A stretch of DNA of 64,000 bases, from assembly GCF_016908465.1 (NCBI RefSeq), contig NZ_JAFBDY010000014.1, forward strand, positions 40,005 to 104,004, written 5' to 3'. A model generated the notes under the pieces. It saw nothing but the letters and a program-made list of their open reading frames with translations, did not search any database and was not told the DNA's origin. How positions within the stretch are numbered: the first letter of the stretch is position 1; the number at the start of each line of letters is the position of its first letter. This document shows, piece by piece, positions 8,918 through 17,471 of the stretch. Origin of the DNA: Lysinibacillus composti (GTDB lineage: Bacteria; Bacillota; Bacilli; Bacillales_A; Planococcaceae). The position numbers and the translations under genes are program-made.

Positions 8918-9520
8918 TAGTCTTAGCACCTCATAATATAAATCAAATAAACACTTGGCCAACCTGAGTCCGAATTTTGAATTGTATTTAGGCATAAACC
9001 ATGGCCAACAAACATGAAAACGACGCTTAACGGGCTAAGGTCAGTTAGCTGTCATGTTTACTTTTGATGTGTTATTGCAAAGGATACCATGGATTAGATG
9101 CACATATGCTAGCCTCACTTCAAAATGCTTTTAAGAATATCCTTGGCAACCTTAGAGAATTGTATTAACAATTATACCCTTTTATTTCGAAATTCAAAGG
9201 GGTTATATCTAAAACAAAATTAATGTTTGTTAAAATATTCTAAATAATTGATTGGCAACTTTCCTTGTGGTGCTATTACGCCTTAAAGAGTACCTGAAGA
9301 TTAGCTTAATGAGCTTATAGGAAGTATGGTATACAAGCACTAGTCATTCTTTAATCACTTATGACAAGCGGACAGTATGATCATTAACTACAATAGAATT
9401 TACTTTTTCAGAAATGTAATTACAGCTTTTATTCCATTGTCATTTTAGTATTCATTAATAGAATGGCTTTTAATGTACACCGAATAAGGAAGTTTATAAT
9501 TGGGAGTAGAGAATTAGTAA
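8918..9520. other. Long non-coding region with a decayed repeat copy
   Basis: About 600 bp hold no credible gene on either strand. The left part (about 8950-9060) resembles, in reverse orientation, the structured repeat at 31090-31200: both share AATTTTGAATTGT and, further on, GGTCAGTTAGC. The rest is AT-rich with stops in every frame. It probably also contains the promoter of the Fsr-type gene, but no clear -35/-10 pair stands out. Confidence 0.5.
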
Positions 9521-9577
9521 ATGATTTAAATAAAAAAAGATTTCGGCTAAAACCGAAATCTTTTTTATTTAAATCAT
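9521..9577. terminator. Terminator of the yjlC-ndh operon
   Basis: A 26-bp stem with one bulged base (arms ATGATTTAAATAAAAAAAG and the matching TTTTTTATTTAAATCAT around GATTTCGG/CCGAAATC) lies two bases past the ndh stop codon. Confidence 0.9.
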
Positions 9578-9578
9578 A

Positions 9579-10763
9579 TTAATATGCTAAACCATAAAGA
9601 GCTTTAATGTGTGATAAGTAGCGTACGTGACTAGCTTCTTTCATTAATGAAGCTGTAATTCCTTTTAGTTCGATGTTGTTTGAACCAACTTGTGCTACGC
9701 CGTCTTTACGTCCAAGACTTGCTAGTGTACCAGAGTTGATTGGATTAAATTCTTCTAATTTTTGACCTCTGATTGTAGCGAATAGGTTATAACCAGCAGT
9801 TTCACCCATTTGCCATGCGTTTTGCGCAGTTGGAGCATATAATGGACGACCTCCACCTTCAGGTAAAGATACTGATGCATCACCTACTACAAATACGTCT
9901 GGATGTGATTTAGAGCGTAAGTATTCATCGATGATTGCTTTACCGCGGTCACATTCAAGACCAGATTCTTGTACGATTGGAAGTGCAGCAACACCGCCTG
10001 TCCATACGAATGTATTAGCAGTAATAGTAGAACCATCTTTTAATGAAATAACATTTCCTTCAACACCAGTTACAGGTAGACCTGTTAAGAATTCAACTCC
10101 ACGAGCTGCTAAACTTTCAGTTGCGCGTTGAATTAATGAGTCAGGTAAAACTGGTAGAATTTTTGGACCAGCTTCAACAAGTTTAATGTCTAGTTCTTTG
10201 AAGTCTACACCGTATTTTGCTGCAACTTTAGGGAAGTTGTCGATGATTTCTCCTACAAGTTCAACTCCAGTTAAACCGCCTCCGCCAATAACGATTGTTG
10301 CATCAGCAGGATTTTTCGATTTTGCATATGAAGCAATTTTGCTTTCGATATGATTGTAAATTTTGTTAGCATCTTCAACTGATTTCAATACCATACTGTT
10401 TTCTTCTAGACCAGGGATGCCGAAGTAACCAGTTTGACTTCCTAATGCAACAACAAGGTTGTCGTAAGAAAGTACTGAACCATTAGCAAGGTAAACTTCT
10501 TTTTTATCAACCGAGAAAGATTTAACTTCTTGGATGACAACGTTCACATCTTTACCTTTGAAAAGTTTTTCTAAAGCGAAAGAGATTGCTTTTTCAGTTG
10601 TTGTACCGCCTGCTAAACGGTGTAATTCTGTAATAAGTTGGTGAGTTGGATATTTATTTACTACTGTAATTTTAGCTTCATCATTATTTAAATATTTACG
10701 CAATGTTTGGGCAGTTAGTAAGCCACCATAACCTGCTCCTAAGATGACGATTTCTTTTGACAT
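9579..10763 (-). CDS. ndh: Type II NADH dehydrogenase (NDH-2)
   Basis: This 394-residue peripheral membrane flavoprotein passes electrons from NADH to menaquinone without pumping protons. The FAD-binding Rossmann motif ILGAGYGGLLTAQTL is at 7-21, the NAD-binding motif VIGGGGLTGVELVGE is near 157-171, and the FAD motif VFVVGDASVSLPEGG lies near 291. The quinone-site segment APTAQNAWQMGETAGYNL follows. The start has GGAGG seven bases upstream. It sits 35 bp behind the DUF1641 gene, as in the B. subtilis yjlC-ndh operon. Confidence 0.92.
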   Translation of the reverse strand: MSKEIVILGAGYGGLLTAQTLRKYLNNDEAKITVVNKYPTHQLITELHRLAGGTTTEKAISFALEKLFKGKDVNVVIQEVKSFSVDKKEVYLANGSVLSYDNLVVALGSQTGYFGIPGLEENSMVLKSVEDANKIYNHIESKIASYAKSKNPADATIVIGGGGLTGVELVGEIIDNFPKVAAKYGVDFKELDIKLVEAGPKILPVLPDSLIQRATESLAARGVEFLTGLPVTGVEGNVISLKDGSTITANTFVWTGGVAALPIVQESGLECDRGKAIIDEYLRSKSHPDVFVVGDASVSLPEGGGRPLYAPTAQNAWQMGETAGYNLFATIRGQKLEEFNPINSGTLASLGRKDGVAQVGSNNIELKGITASLMKEASHVRYLSHIKALYGLAY

Positions 10764-10798
10764 GATTAATCCTCCGTCCTTACTTAATTATCAACAAA

Positions 10799-11221
10799 CT
10801 ATTCTTGATTTTTACGTTCTGCAGTAACTTGTAGGAATGCATTTGCAAAGCGGAAAAGTTTTTGAGCTTCTGGGTCTTTTAGGAGTTTTAATAAACCAAA
10901 TAAACCAATAGCTTCATTTGATGCTTCAGCGCGATCTTTTGCCTCAATTGCTGTAGCTGCAACATTTTTCACTGATCCAATAACTGGTTCTGCTACTTCT
11001 TTTAGTGCGCTAACAGTATCACTTTTTAATACTTCATCAGTAGATACTAATTGAGCATAGTCATAAGCTTTAGTTAGTAGAGTTACTACTTCTGCTAATT
11101 TAGGTAGTTGTTCTACTAATGTAGATAGTGAATCTTGAACCTCAGGTTTTAATAATTGATCTAGTAAATCTTGTTTCGTAGTCGCTTCTGACTGAGTTTG
11201 AGTAACCAATTCTTCTGCCAT
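10799..11221 (-). CDS. yjlC: DUF1641 protein, YjlC-like
   Basis: This 140-residue soluble, mostly helical protein carries a DUF1641 core (VKNVAATAIEAKDRAEASNEAIGLFGLLKLLKDPEAQKLFRFANAFL). The family is found beside ndh or formate dehydrogenase genes and its biochemical role is not established. It is the first gene of a two-gene unit with ndh; in B. subtilis the equivalent operon is controlled by the NADH-sensing repressor Rex. The start follows AAAGGAG. Confidence 0.85.
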   Translation of the reverse strand: MAEELVTQTQSEATTKQDLLDQLLKPEVQDSLSTLVEQLPKLAEVVTLLTKAYDYAQLVSTDEVLKSDTVSALKEVAEPVIGSVKNVAATAIEAKDRAEASNEAIGLFGLLKLLKDPEAQKLFRFANAFLQVTAERKNQE

Positions 11222-11674
11222 TTCCGATTCTCCTTTACAATTTTCTCAAGTAATTTTCCAGAATAATCTAGAAATACTTTTGAGAATATTTCATCAATAG
11301 TCACATAAGTTTAATAATTTGAAGTAACGTATGCTTTTGTATCAGATAGCGAAACTTCAATAATCCCATCTAATACATCATAATATAAGTAGTTAGTAAA
11401 TTAAATGACATTTTTGACTTTTGTTCACAAAAGTTCATGACTTTACAATATTGGTTAAAAAACCACAATAACTATTAGCACAGATTCCCTCTGTAATAAT
11501 AGCTACTGTGCCTTTTCGTAATTGATATGAATTGAATTTATTAACTTTGTGTACCATCATATTAAATTATACGGTGTATTGTTAGTAATTACTAATAAAA
11601 AAATGCCATATTATATCACTTTGTTGATATGGACTGAATATTCCGTGTGTAAAATTTATTATATTTTCGTAAAT
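11222..11674. other. Non-coding region upstream of yjlC
   Basis: No gene is visible in 450 bp. It must hold the yjlC promoter (reverse strand) and the end of the bps transcript. Three elements stand out: a Rex-like half site TTCACAA at 11424-11430, an imperfect stem formed by GCACAG near 11478 and CTGTGC near 11508, and the palindrome TTAGTAATTACTAA near 11580. Confidence 0.45.
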
Positions 11675-12217
11675 TTAATTTGCCGTTATTTTTTTCTTAA
11701 ACTCTGATGTGTAATTTGTAGCTTCCATTAATGCTTTCTCTTCCAATGGAATCCTAACGGAAAGCATGATGAAGTTTAAAAGTGTAAACATGATGGCTGT
11801 AAAATAGGCCTGAAACATTGTTGGTAAAAGGAGGATTTCAACACAAACAACAAGATAGTTTGGATGTCTAATAAACATATACGGTCCTTTTTTTACAACA
11901 TTGGCACCTGGTAAAATAATTATCTTTGTATTCCAATATTCTCCTAAAGTCGATAAACACCATATGCGTAATGCTTGGGTACATATAAAAATAATAAATA
12001 AAAGAAGAAAAATAGGTGATAGTGGACGGTCGACAAGTAATACTTCAACAATTAAGCTAATGAAAAAACTTACATGAAGTAAAATCATAACTGGGTAATG
12101 AGAAGCCCCAACTTCATAAGCTCCTTTACGCAACATTCTTTTTTCATTGCGCTTTGCTACACTTACCTCGATTAATCTTTGAGCGATTACAAACGAAACA
12201 ATCATGAAAAAAACCAA
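11675..12217 (-). CDS. bpsB: Isoprenylcysteine carboxyl methyltransferase-family protein, BpsB-like
   Basis: This 180-residue membrane protein has four or five helices and the ICMT-family signature GPYMFIRHPNYLVV near residues 112-125, which forms the SAM site. In B. subtilis, BpsB methylates alkylpyrones made by the type III polyketide synthase BpsA. The start is a TTG: GGAGGG lies six bases before it, whereas the next ATG is 12 bp further on and too far away. That ribosome site is made by the last codons of the synthase gene (TGG AGG GAT TAG), so the two are tightly coupled with a one-base gap. Confidence 0.82.
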   Translation of the reverse strand: MVFFMIVSFVIAQRLIEVSVAKRNEKRMLRKGAYEVGASHYPVMILLHVSFFISLIVEVLLVDRPLSPIFLLLFIIFICTQALRIWCLSTLGEYWNTKIIILPGANVVKKGPYMFIRHPNYLVVCVEILLLPTMFQAYFTAIMFTLLNFIMLSVRIPLEEKALMEATNYTSEFKKKITAN

Positions 12218-12218
12218 G

Positions 12219-13301
12219 CTAATCCCTCCATTGAACTAATGCTGCTTCCCCACTGAAACCAGGACCTAGTGCTACTAATAGTCCAAAATCATCGGAAGCA
12301 TTCTCTTTTAACATAAATTGTTCAAGAACATATAAGACAGTAGGGGAAGACATATTCCCGTGTTTTCTTAATATTTCTCGAGAAATAGCTGTTTGATCTT
12401 CTGACATTTGTAGGGCTTCCTCATAAGCCTGCAATACTTTTTTGCCGCCTGGGTGGGCAATGAAATTTGTTAGTTGTTCTTTCTTAAGGTTTTGTTCATT
12501 TAAAAACTCGTAAATAAAGGGGCCAAGCCAAGTAGAAATAATTGTAGGAATACTTCTAGCGAAAATGACATGAAGACCATCGTCTTTAATGTCCCAACCC
12601 ATTACATCTTCAGAGTTTGGCATCCATTTTGAAGCAGTATTAATTATATAAGGTACTGCCTTCTTATTATTAATTTCTACAAGATCTCCGCAAACTAATA
12701 CACATGCAACGCCATCTGCAAAAAGTGAGGTTCCTACAAGATTGCTTTTGCTGTAATCATTTGGTTGGAAAGTAAGGCTGCATAGCTCCAAGCATACAAC
12801 TAGTACTTTTTCGGTTGGATGTGATAGGCAATAATCAAATGCCCGACTTATACCTGATACACCACCAGCGCAACCTAGTCCCCATAATGGAATGCGTTTT
12901 AATCGGTCTGAAAACGGTAGACGATTCATAACACGTGCATCAATACTGGGGGTTGACATTCCAGTGCTGCTTACAAAAATAATGGCATCAATTTCTTCAG
13001 TTGAGATAGGAGTTTCTAAGAATTGCCTGTTTTGTAGACATGCTTTAATCACTTCAACACTATAATCTACGGCTAATTCAATATATAAATTATTTCTATC
13101 TTCAAATGAATGTTTGGCCTGATGCCATTCAAGAGGTACACAAAACGAGCGTGTTTCAATTTCTCCGTTTTCAAATACCTTTAATAATCGATCTAGGTTA
13201 GGGATGTTTTCGTTAAATAGTTCTTTTGTAAATTGCTCTACAGTAGTTTGTTGCAATGTAAAGGGTGGTTGATATGTACCAATTGATGCAATTTTAGGCA
13301 T
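12219..13301 (-). CDS. bpsA: Type III polyketide synthase (chalcone synthase-like), BpsA-like
   Basis: This 360-residue enzyme extends fatty acyl-CoA starters with malonyl-CoA to give triketide and tetraketide alkylpyrones. The thiolase-fold catalytic triad is visible: Cys144 in LWGLGCAGGVSG, His283 in FIAHPGGKK and Asn316 in KHGNMSSPTVL. The length is normal for the family. The start follows AAGGAG at seven bases. It is the first gene of a bicistron with the methyltransferase, as in B. subtilis bpsA-bpsB. Starter and product chain length cannot be told from sequence. Confidence 0.88.
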   Translation of the reverse strand: MPKIASIGTYQPPFTLQQTTVEQFTKELFNENIPNLDRLLKVFENGEIETRSFCVPLEWHQAKHSFEDRNNLYIELAVDYSVEVIKACLQNRQFLETPISTEEIDAIIFVSSTGMSTPSIDARVMNRLPFSDRLKRIPLWGLGCAGGVSGISRAFDYCLSHPTEKVLVVCLELCSLTFQPNDYSKSNLVGTSLFADGVACVLVCGDLVEINNKKAVPYIINTASKWMPNSEDVMGWDIKDDGLHVIFARSIPTIISTWLGPFIYEFLNEQNLKKEQLTNFIAHPGGKKVLQAYEEALQMSEDQTAISREILRKHGNMSSPTVLYVLEQFMLKENASDDFGLLVALGPGFSGEAALVQWRD

Positions 13302-13444
13302 GTTAAATCTCCTTTTTGAGATTAGTTTTTGCTACTTGTCTACTTAATATGCAAGATATATTTTTGTAAAACTAGTTGGTGGGTTTTAGGGAAAGTGAGT
13401 TATTTGTATGTTGGGTTTAACAAAGGATTTTGAAGAGATTATAA

Positions 13445-13512
13445 AAGAGAATTCGCATTAGTTTTAAGGTTTAATTGGTTTAAGTTAACCCTAAAAGTTT
13501 GCGAATTCTCTT
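13445..13512 (-). terminator. Terminator of the zinc-ribbon gene
   Basis: A 13-bp perfect stem (AAGAGAATTCGCA with TGCGAATTCTCTT) encloses 42 nt that can fold further. Read leftward it ends in TTTTAT. It separates the gene at 13548 from bpsA. Confidence 0.65.
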
Positions 13513-13547
13513 GTATATACGACGATAATCTAGAGGTTTAATAAATT

Positions 13548-14222
13548 TTACGCATCTTGTCTGCGTTTATCATTTAAAGAAAATGTCTTTAGTAATAACT
13601 CCATATAAAGAAGGAAGTAATCAATGCAATCTTTCACGAGCGAAATATATGAATAGAATTCTGCAGATTTTTGATAGTGTAAATAATCATTTTTTAAAAC
13701 CTCGAGTAATTTCTTAGAGAATAGGTGCATATTCGTTGAATGAAAATGTTCTAAGCATGCAATTAAATTACTGAAAAGGATATCATCTTCTGCTCTAGGA
13801 TGTTCAAGAATGGCAATATCTTTTACTAAAATTTCAAGAGATTTAATATATCCAAAAAATGCAATATCATTATACCCCAATAGTTCTGAATTAACCGATT
13901 GAGTATATAGATTTTGAAACTTTTTGGTTGTGTTTCTTACAAGCAAATTCTCCGTAAATCCATATTTAGGTATTGTAAAAAGATACTTTTCCGGATAAGG
14001 TATATCCTCTTTAAAATCATTAAAGATAAAATAGTCTTTTTTACAAGATGGACAGGTTAAAGAAAGAACTTTGATTTTAAAATTTTTATTTTCCAATGGC
14101 TCAACCTTATCAACAGCTGGATAGATATCTAAGTTACAATGAGGACACTTATTTAAAATTATGTATTCCTGACTGTCGTATTCATATTCAATTTTCTTCA
14201 GTTTACTTTCATTCTTTTGCAT
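13548..14222 (-). CDS. Protein of unknown function with zinc ribbon, DUF4145-like
   Basis: This 224-residue protein is not assigned to a pathway. Residues about 26-29 (CPHC) and 57-60 (CPSC) form a likely four-cysteine zinc ribbon. The C-terminal helical half (about 110-210, with YNDIAFFGYIKSLEILVKD) resembles DUF4145 proteins, which occur in phage, plasmid and defence contexts as well as alone. The ribosome site AAGGAG lies 13 bases before the ATG, longer than ideal. Flanking terminators make it monocistronic. High AT content and isolation would fit acquisition by transfer, but this is not shown. Confidence 0.6.
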   Translation of the reverse strand: MQKNESKLKKIEYEYDSQEYIILNKCPHCNLDIYPAVDKVEPLENKNFKIKVLSLTCPSCKKDYFIFNDFKEDIPYPEKYLFTIPKYGFTENLLVRNTTKKFQNLYTQSVNSELLGYNDIAFFGYIKSLEILVKDIAILEHPRAEDDILFSNLIACLEHFHSTNMHLFSKKLLEVLKNDYLHYQKSAEFYSYISLVKDCIDYFLLYMELLLKTFSLNDKRRQDA

Positions 14223-14438
14223 AATTAAAATGATTCTCCTTTATGGGTTGCATACAATCATTTATCAAATAAAAAATTTGGTAGATATCTTTTTAATTTA
14301 ATTAGATTAAGGGGACAAAATTACAATTCAAACACCATCTTGGGCAAATTTCCATTATATTATTCCTTATCTTTTCCAATTTAATAAAAAACATTCGCTT
14401 ATTAGAATGGATAGTTAGTAATTGTTACTTGCAGTACA

Positions 14439-14473
14439 TAAAAAAGTTCGACTCAAACCTGCTCGAGTCGAAC
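14439..14473 (-). terminator. Terminator of the MerR regulator gene
   Basis: GTTCGACTC and GAGTCGAAC form a 9-bp stem; read leftward it is followed by seven T. Confidence 0.85.
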
Positions 14474-14494
14474 CACTTTTGCTTATTAAGATAT

Positions 14495-15256
14495 TTAGTT
14501 TTCTTTTAAAAAGAATAAAATTGCATCTCGTAGAAATTCAGTGCCACCTTCACTTTTGTTATCGTAATATGCTTTGAATCGTTCATCAGCCACATACATT
14601 TCAGCAAGTCCAGCATGAGCCTCTTTTGAATAGGAAGGCCAAGTAAATGTAAGCCATTGTTTATGTTTGGCGGCCAGTTCTTGTGCTAATGGTGATTCGG
14701 GATCTCCTGTTTCAAATGCTCTGGGAAGTAGCTCAAGGATTTCTTGGCCAAGTTTCTCCATTGCTTCATAAGTTTCTTTTGACATTCCACGGAATTTAGC
14801 ATTGGATTCTTCTACAACTTTATCACCGTACTTTTCTCGGATTTCTTCACCGTACTTCTCCTCATTATCTGAAATTAATTTATCTTTAAAGGCTTTGAAC
14901 TTTTCTTGATTATTCATAGCAATTTCCCCTTTCTGATGAGCAATTGTTTTTTCAACTGTCTCAATTAACTGATCTAGGTGGGATCGTTTGCGTATAAGCT
15001 CGTCGTAATGATGCTGCAAGGCATGCGTATGGTCAAAATTAGGATCATTCATAATGGAAGTAATGGTTTCTAAGTCAACATCTAACTCTCGGAAAAAGAG
15101 TATTTGTTGTAATCGGTCCACTTCTTTTTGACCGTATATGCGGTAACCAGAACTATTAATTCTTGCAGGCTTTAGTAAGTTGATTTCATCATAATAACGT
15201 AATGTTCGAGCACTAACATTCGCTAGTTTTGCTAATTTACTAATCGTGTACTCCAC
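14495..15256 (-). CDS. MerR-family regulator with TipAS-like effector domain
   Basis: This 253-residue regulator has an N-terminal MerR helix-turn-helix (YTISKLAKLANVSARTLRYYDE, 3-24), a dimerisation coiled coil (about 75-110) and a C-terminal TipAS domain that in relatives (TipAL, Mta, SkgA) binds antibiotics. The GTG start at 15256 was chosen because AGGAGGG lies seven bases upstream and the MerR domain begins at once; the frame stays open for 40 unrelated residues upstream. The promoter in front has the 19-bp spacer typical of MerR-activated promoters, so it is probably autoregulated. Confidence 0.86.
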   Translation of the reverse strand: MEYTISKLAKLANVSARTLRYYDEINLLKPARINSSGYRIYGQKEVDRLQQILFFRELDVDLETITSIMNDPNFDHTHALQHHYDELIRKRSHLDQLIETVEKTIAHQKGEIAMNNQEKFKAFKDKLISDNEEKYGEEIREKYGDKVVEESNAKFRGMSKETYEAMEKLGQEILELLPRAFETGDPESPLAQELAAKHKQWLTFTWPSYSKEAHAGLAEMYVADERFKAYYDNKSEGGTEFLRDAILFFLKEN

Positions 15257-15278
15257 AAGTATCCCTCCTGATAACCAC

Positions 15279-15309
15279 ATCTTAAAGTATGACGTAACGT
15301 CAATGTCAA
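15279..15309 (-). promoter_or_regulatory. MerR-type promoter with 19-bp spacer and central palindrome
   Basis: On the reverse strand, TTGACA (15304-15309) and TAAGAT (15279-15284) are separated by exactly 19 bp. The spacer holds the perfect palindrome TGACGTTACGTCA (15290-15302). Overlong spacers with a central dyad are the hallmark of promoters that MerR-family proteins untwist and activate. Confidence 0.75.
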
Positions 15310-15477
15310 CGGGTATAAACCCGTATAAACTAACTTTTATAATATTACTAAATAACGAATGAATTATTATGTACACCGATTCTGTGAAATCTGTGGCATC
15401 ATTAGTGTAAAATGTTTAATATTATTCATGCATGAATAGGAGATAGGATTCATTATGTTTGAAAGGTATGTGCAAGA

Positions 15478-16110
15478 ATGGAAAATAAAAAGCTTCAAGT
15501 AAAGCAACCAAAATATCAAAAGATTGCAGCCGATTTAGCATCCAAAATTGTAGAAAAGAAATATTTAGTTGGGGAAAGAATTTATGCCCGCTCATCCTTA
15601 GCTAGTCAATATGGTGTCTCAGCGGAAACAGCAAGAAGGGCGATTGCGGTGTTACAGGACTTAGAAATAGTGGAGGCTACAAAAGGTAGCGGTGTAATGA
15701 TTAAGTCTTATGAAAAAGCAGCGCAGTTTGTTCATCAATTTTTAGAGGTACAGTCAATTCATCAAGTGCAGCTTGAAATGCTTGAAAGTATTAAAAGACA
15801 ACGAGTGGAATTAGAGGTTTTACAAGAGGTTACCGATCGCCTAGTTAGCCGTACTGAAAGATTTAGGTCTGTAAATCCTTTTGTACCATTTCAAATTGAG
15901 ATTTTAGAAAACTGCCCTTACATTTCGCAAAATATCGGAACAATTAACTTCTGGCAAAATACAATGGGAACGGTTGTAGGAATTAGAAGAGGAGAAGAAC
16001 TGATTCTATCTCCTGGTCCGTATGCAACATTACAGTATATGGATATTATTTACTTCATTGGAAACGATGAGTGTATAGAGCGAGTTCAAAAATTTTTATA
16101 CCCGGTTTAA
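15478..16110 (+). CDS. busR: BusR-like regulator: GntR helix-turn-helix plus RCK_C (TrkA_C) domain
   Basis: This 210-residue protein has a GntR winged helix (about 12-75, with LASQYGVSAETARRAIAVLQDLE), a coiled linker (about 85-125) and a C-terminal RCK_C domain (about 130-208, ending YMDIIYFIGNDECIERVQKFL). This architecture is that of BusR in Lactococcus and Streptococcus, a repressor of the glycine betaine importer BusAB/OpuA that responds to cyclic di-AMP through the RCK_C domain. It lies directly upstream of an opuA operon. The ribosome site (GAAAGG, 11 bases away) is weak. c-di-AMP binding is inferred from family. Confidence 0.8.
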   Translation: MENKKLQVKQPKYQKIAADLASKIVEKKYLVGERIYARSSLASQYGVSAETARRAIAVLQDLEIVEATKGSGVMIKSYEKAAQFVHQFLEVQSIHQVQLEMLESIKRQRVELEVLQEVTDRLVSRTERFRSVNPFVPFQIEILENCPYISQNIGTINFWQNTMGTVVGIRRGEELILSPGPYATLQYMDIIYFIGNDECIERVQKFLYPV

Positions 16111-16158
16111 AAGGTCTATTAGACACTATTATATCAGTGTCTGTAGGCCCTTTTTTAT
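16109..16158 (+). terminator. Terminator of busR
   Basis: A stem built on GACACT/AGTGTC and extended by GGTCTA/TAGGCC-type pairs ends in six T. It separates busR from opuAA. Confidence 0.8.
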
Positions 16159-16191
16159 TGTAAGTAATCAATAGTTTGAAAGAATGGTAAT

Positions 16192-16234
16192 TTGACACAA
16201 GTAACAACTCTTTGTTAACATTAAGTTGTTACTT
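16192..16234 (+). promoter_or_regulatory. opuA promoter region with inverted repeat, putative BusR operator
   Basis: AAGTAACAACT (16199-16209) and AGTTGTTACTT (16224-16234) are perfect 11-bp inverted copies 14 bp apart. They begin just past TTGACA (16192-16197), a likely -35. No good -10 is seen at 17 bp, so the promoter call is weaker than the operator call. The position between busR and opuAA and the long spaced dyad suit a tetrameric regulator; identity of the protein is inference. Confidence 0.55.
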
Positions 16235-16271
16235 TGCTAGAGTAAAGGCTAAAGTTAGAAAGGAGAATGTT

Positions 16272-17471
16272 ATGACGAAATTAAAAGTAGACCATGTAAC
16301 GAAAATATTCGGTAAACATATTGGTAGTGCTCTTAAACTAGTTGATCAGAAAAAGAGTAAAACTGAAATCTTAAAACAAACTGGTGCAACGATTGGGGTT
16401 TATGATGCAAGCTTCACTGTTAATGAAGGTGAGATTTTTGTCATTATGGGACTTTCAGGGAGTGGGAAATCTACACTGATCCGACTATTAAATCACCTAA
16501 TTGAACCTACAAGTGGGGGCATCTATATAGATGGTGAAAATTTATCGGACATGAACAAAAGCCAACTAAGAAAAATCCGACGAGAAAAAATGAGTATGGT
16601 ATTCCAAAACTTCGGGTTATTCCCTCATAGGACAATACTTGCAAATACCGAATATGGATTAGAAGTGCGCGGCATTTCAAAAGAAGAAAGACGATTGAAA
16701 GCAGAAAAGGCTTTAGAGAACGCTGGATTATTACCATACAAAGATCAATACCCAAGCCAGCTTTCAGGTGGTATGCAACAACGAGTTGGTCTTGCTCGTG
16801 CTCTTGCAAACGACCCTGATATTTTATTAATGGATGAAGCTTTTTCTGCGCTCGATCCGCTAATTCGTAAAGATATGCAAGATGAATTACTAGATTTACA
16901 ACAAAAGGTGAAAAAGACTATTATTTTCATCACACATGATTTAAATGAAGCGCTTCGAATAGGGGACCGTATTGCCATTATGAAAGACGGTAAGATTATT
17001 CAGGTTGGAACAGGGGAAGATATTTTAACGAACCCTGCCAATGAATATGTAAGAAGTTTTACAGAAGATGTGGACCGCTCGAAGGTGATAACGGTTGAAA
17101 AAGCTATGATTCGACCAATCTCTGTCAATGTTGAACTTGATGGACCTAAAGTGGCCCTTCAACGAATGAGAGAAGAAGAAGTAAGTGTTTTATTAGCTGT
17201 AGATAAGAAAAGAGAATTCAAAGGATACATTACTGCAAATGATGCATTAGAAGCTTCAAAAAGAGGAGAAAAGTCTGTACTCGGATTCCTTAAGACAGAT
17301 ATGCCTACTGTTTCCTCTGATACATTAATTCAAGATGTATTAGGCACTATTTCTGATTCACCAACACCGATTGCAGTAGTGAAAGGTGAACGATTAGAAG
17401 GCGTCTTAATTCGAGGCGTTGTAATCGAATCTCTTGCTACAAGTTCAGTGGGAGGTGATGGAAATGAATAA
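16272..17471 (+). CDS. opuAA: Glycine betaine ABC transporter ATPase OpuAA
   Basis: This 399-residue ATPase drives compatible-solute import during osmotic stress. Walker A (GLSGSGKST) is at 60-68, followed by signature LSGGMQQR and Walker [13 protein letters not shown]. Two CBS repeats (about 285-390) end the protein; in OpuA systems these sense ionic strength and can bind c-di-AMP. The ATG at 16272 follows AAAGGAG and starts at the family's usual point, unlike the in-frame ATG 20 codons upstream, which lies in the operator region. It overlaps opuAB by eight bases. Confidence 0.93.
   Translation: MTKLKVDHVTKIFGKHIGSALKLVDQKKSKTEILKQTGATIGVYDASFTVNEGEIFVIMGLSGSGKSTLIRLLNHLIEPTSGGIYIDGENLSDMNKSQLRKIRREKMSMVFQNFGLFPHRTILANTEYGLEVRGISKEERRLKAEKALENAGLLPYKDQYPSQLSGGMQQRVGLARALANDPDILLMDEAFSALDPLIRKDMQDELLDLQQKVKKTIIFITHDLNEALRIGDRIAIMKDGKIIQVGTGEDILTNPANEYVRSFTEDVDRSKVITVEKAMIRPISVNVELDGPKVALQRMREEEVSVLLAVDKKREFKGYITANDALEASKRGEKSVLGFLKTDMPTVSSDTLIQDVLGTISDSPTPIAVVKGERLEGVLIRGVVIESLATSSVGGDGNE

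Noticed and set aside
9076..9170. Coding-like stretch reading YHGLDAHML and LQNAFKNILGNL
   Set aside because: It is short, lacks a start and ribosome site and matches no family I know; probably chance in decayed DNA.
11478..11515. GCACAG/CTGTGC stem as terminator of bpsB
   Set aside because: Its loop is long and no T-run follows directly on the reverse strand, so it is described but not called a terminator.
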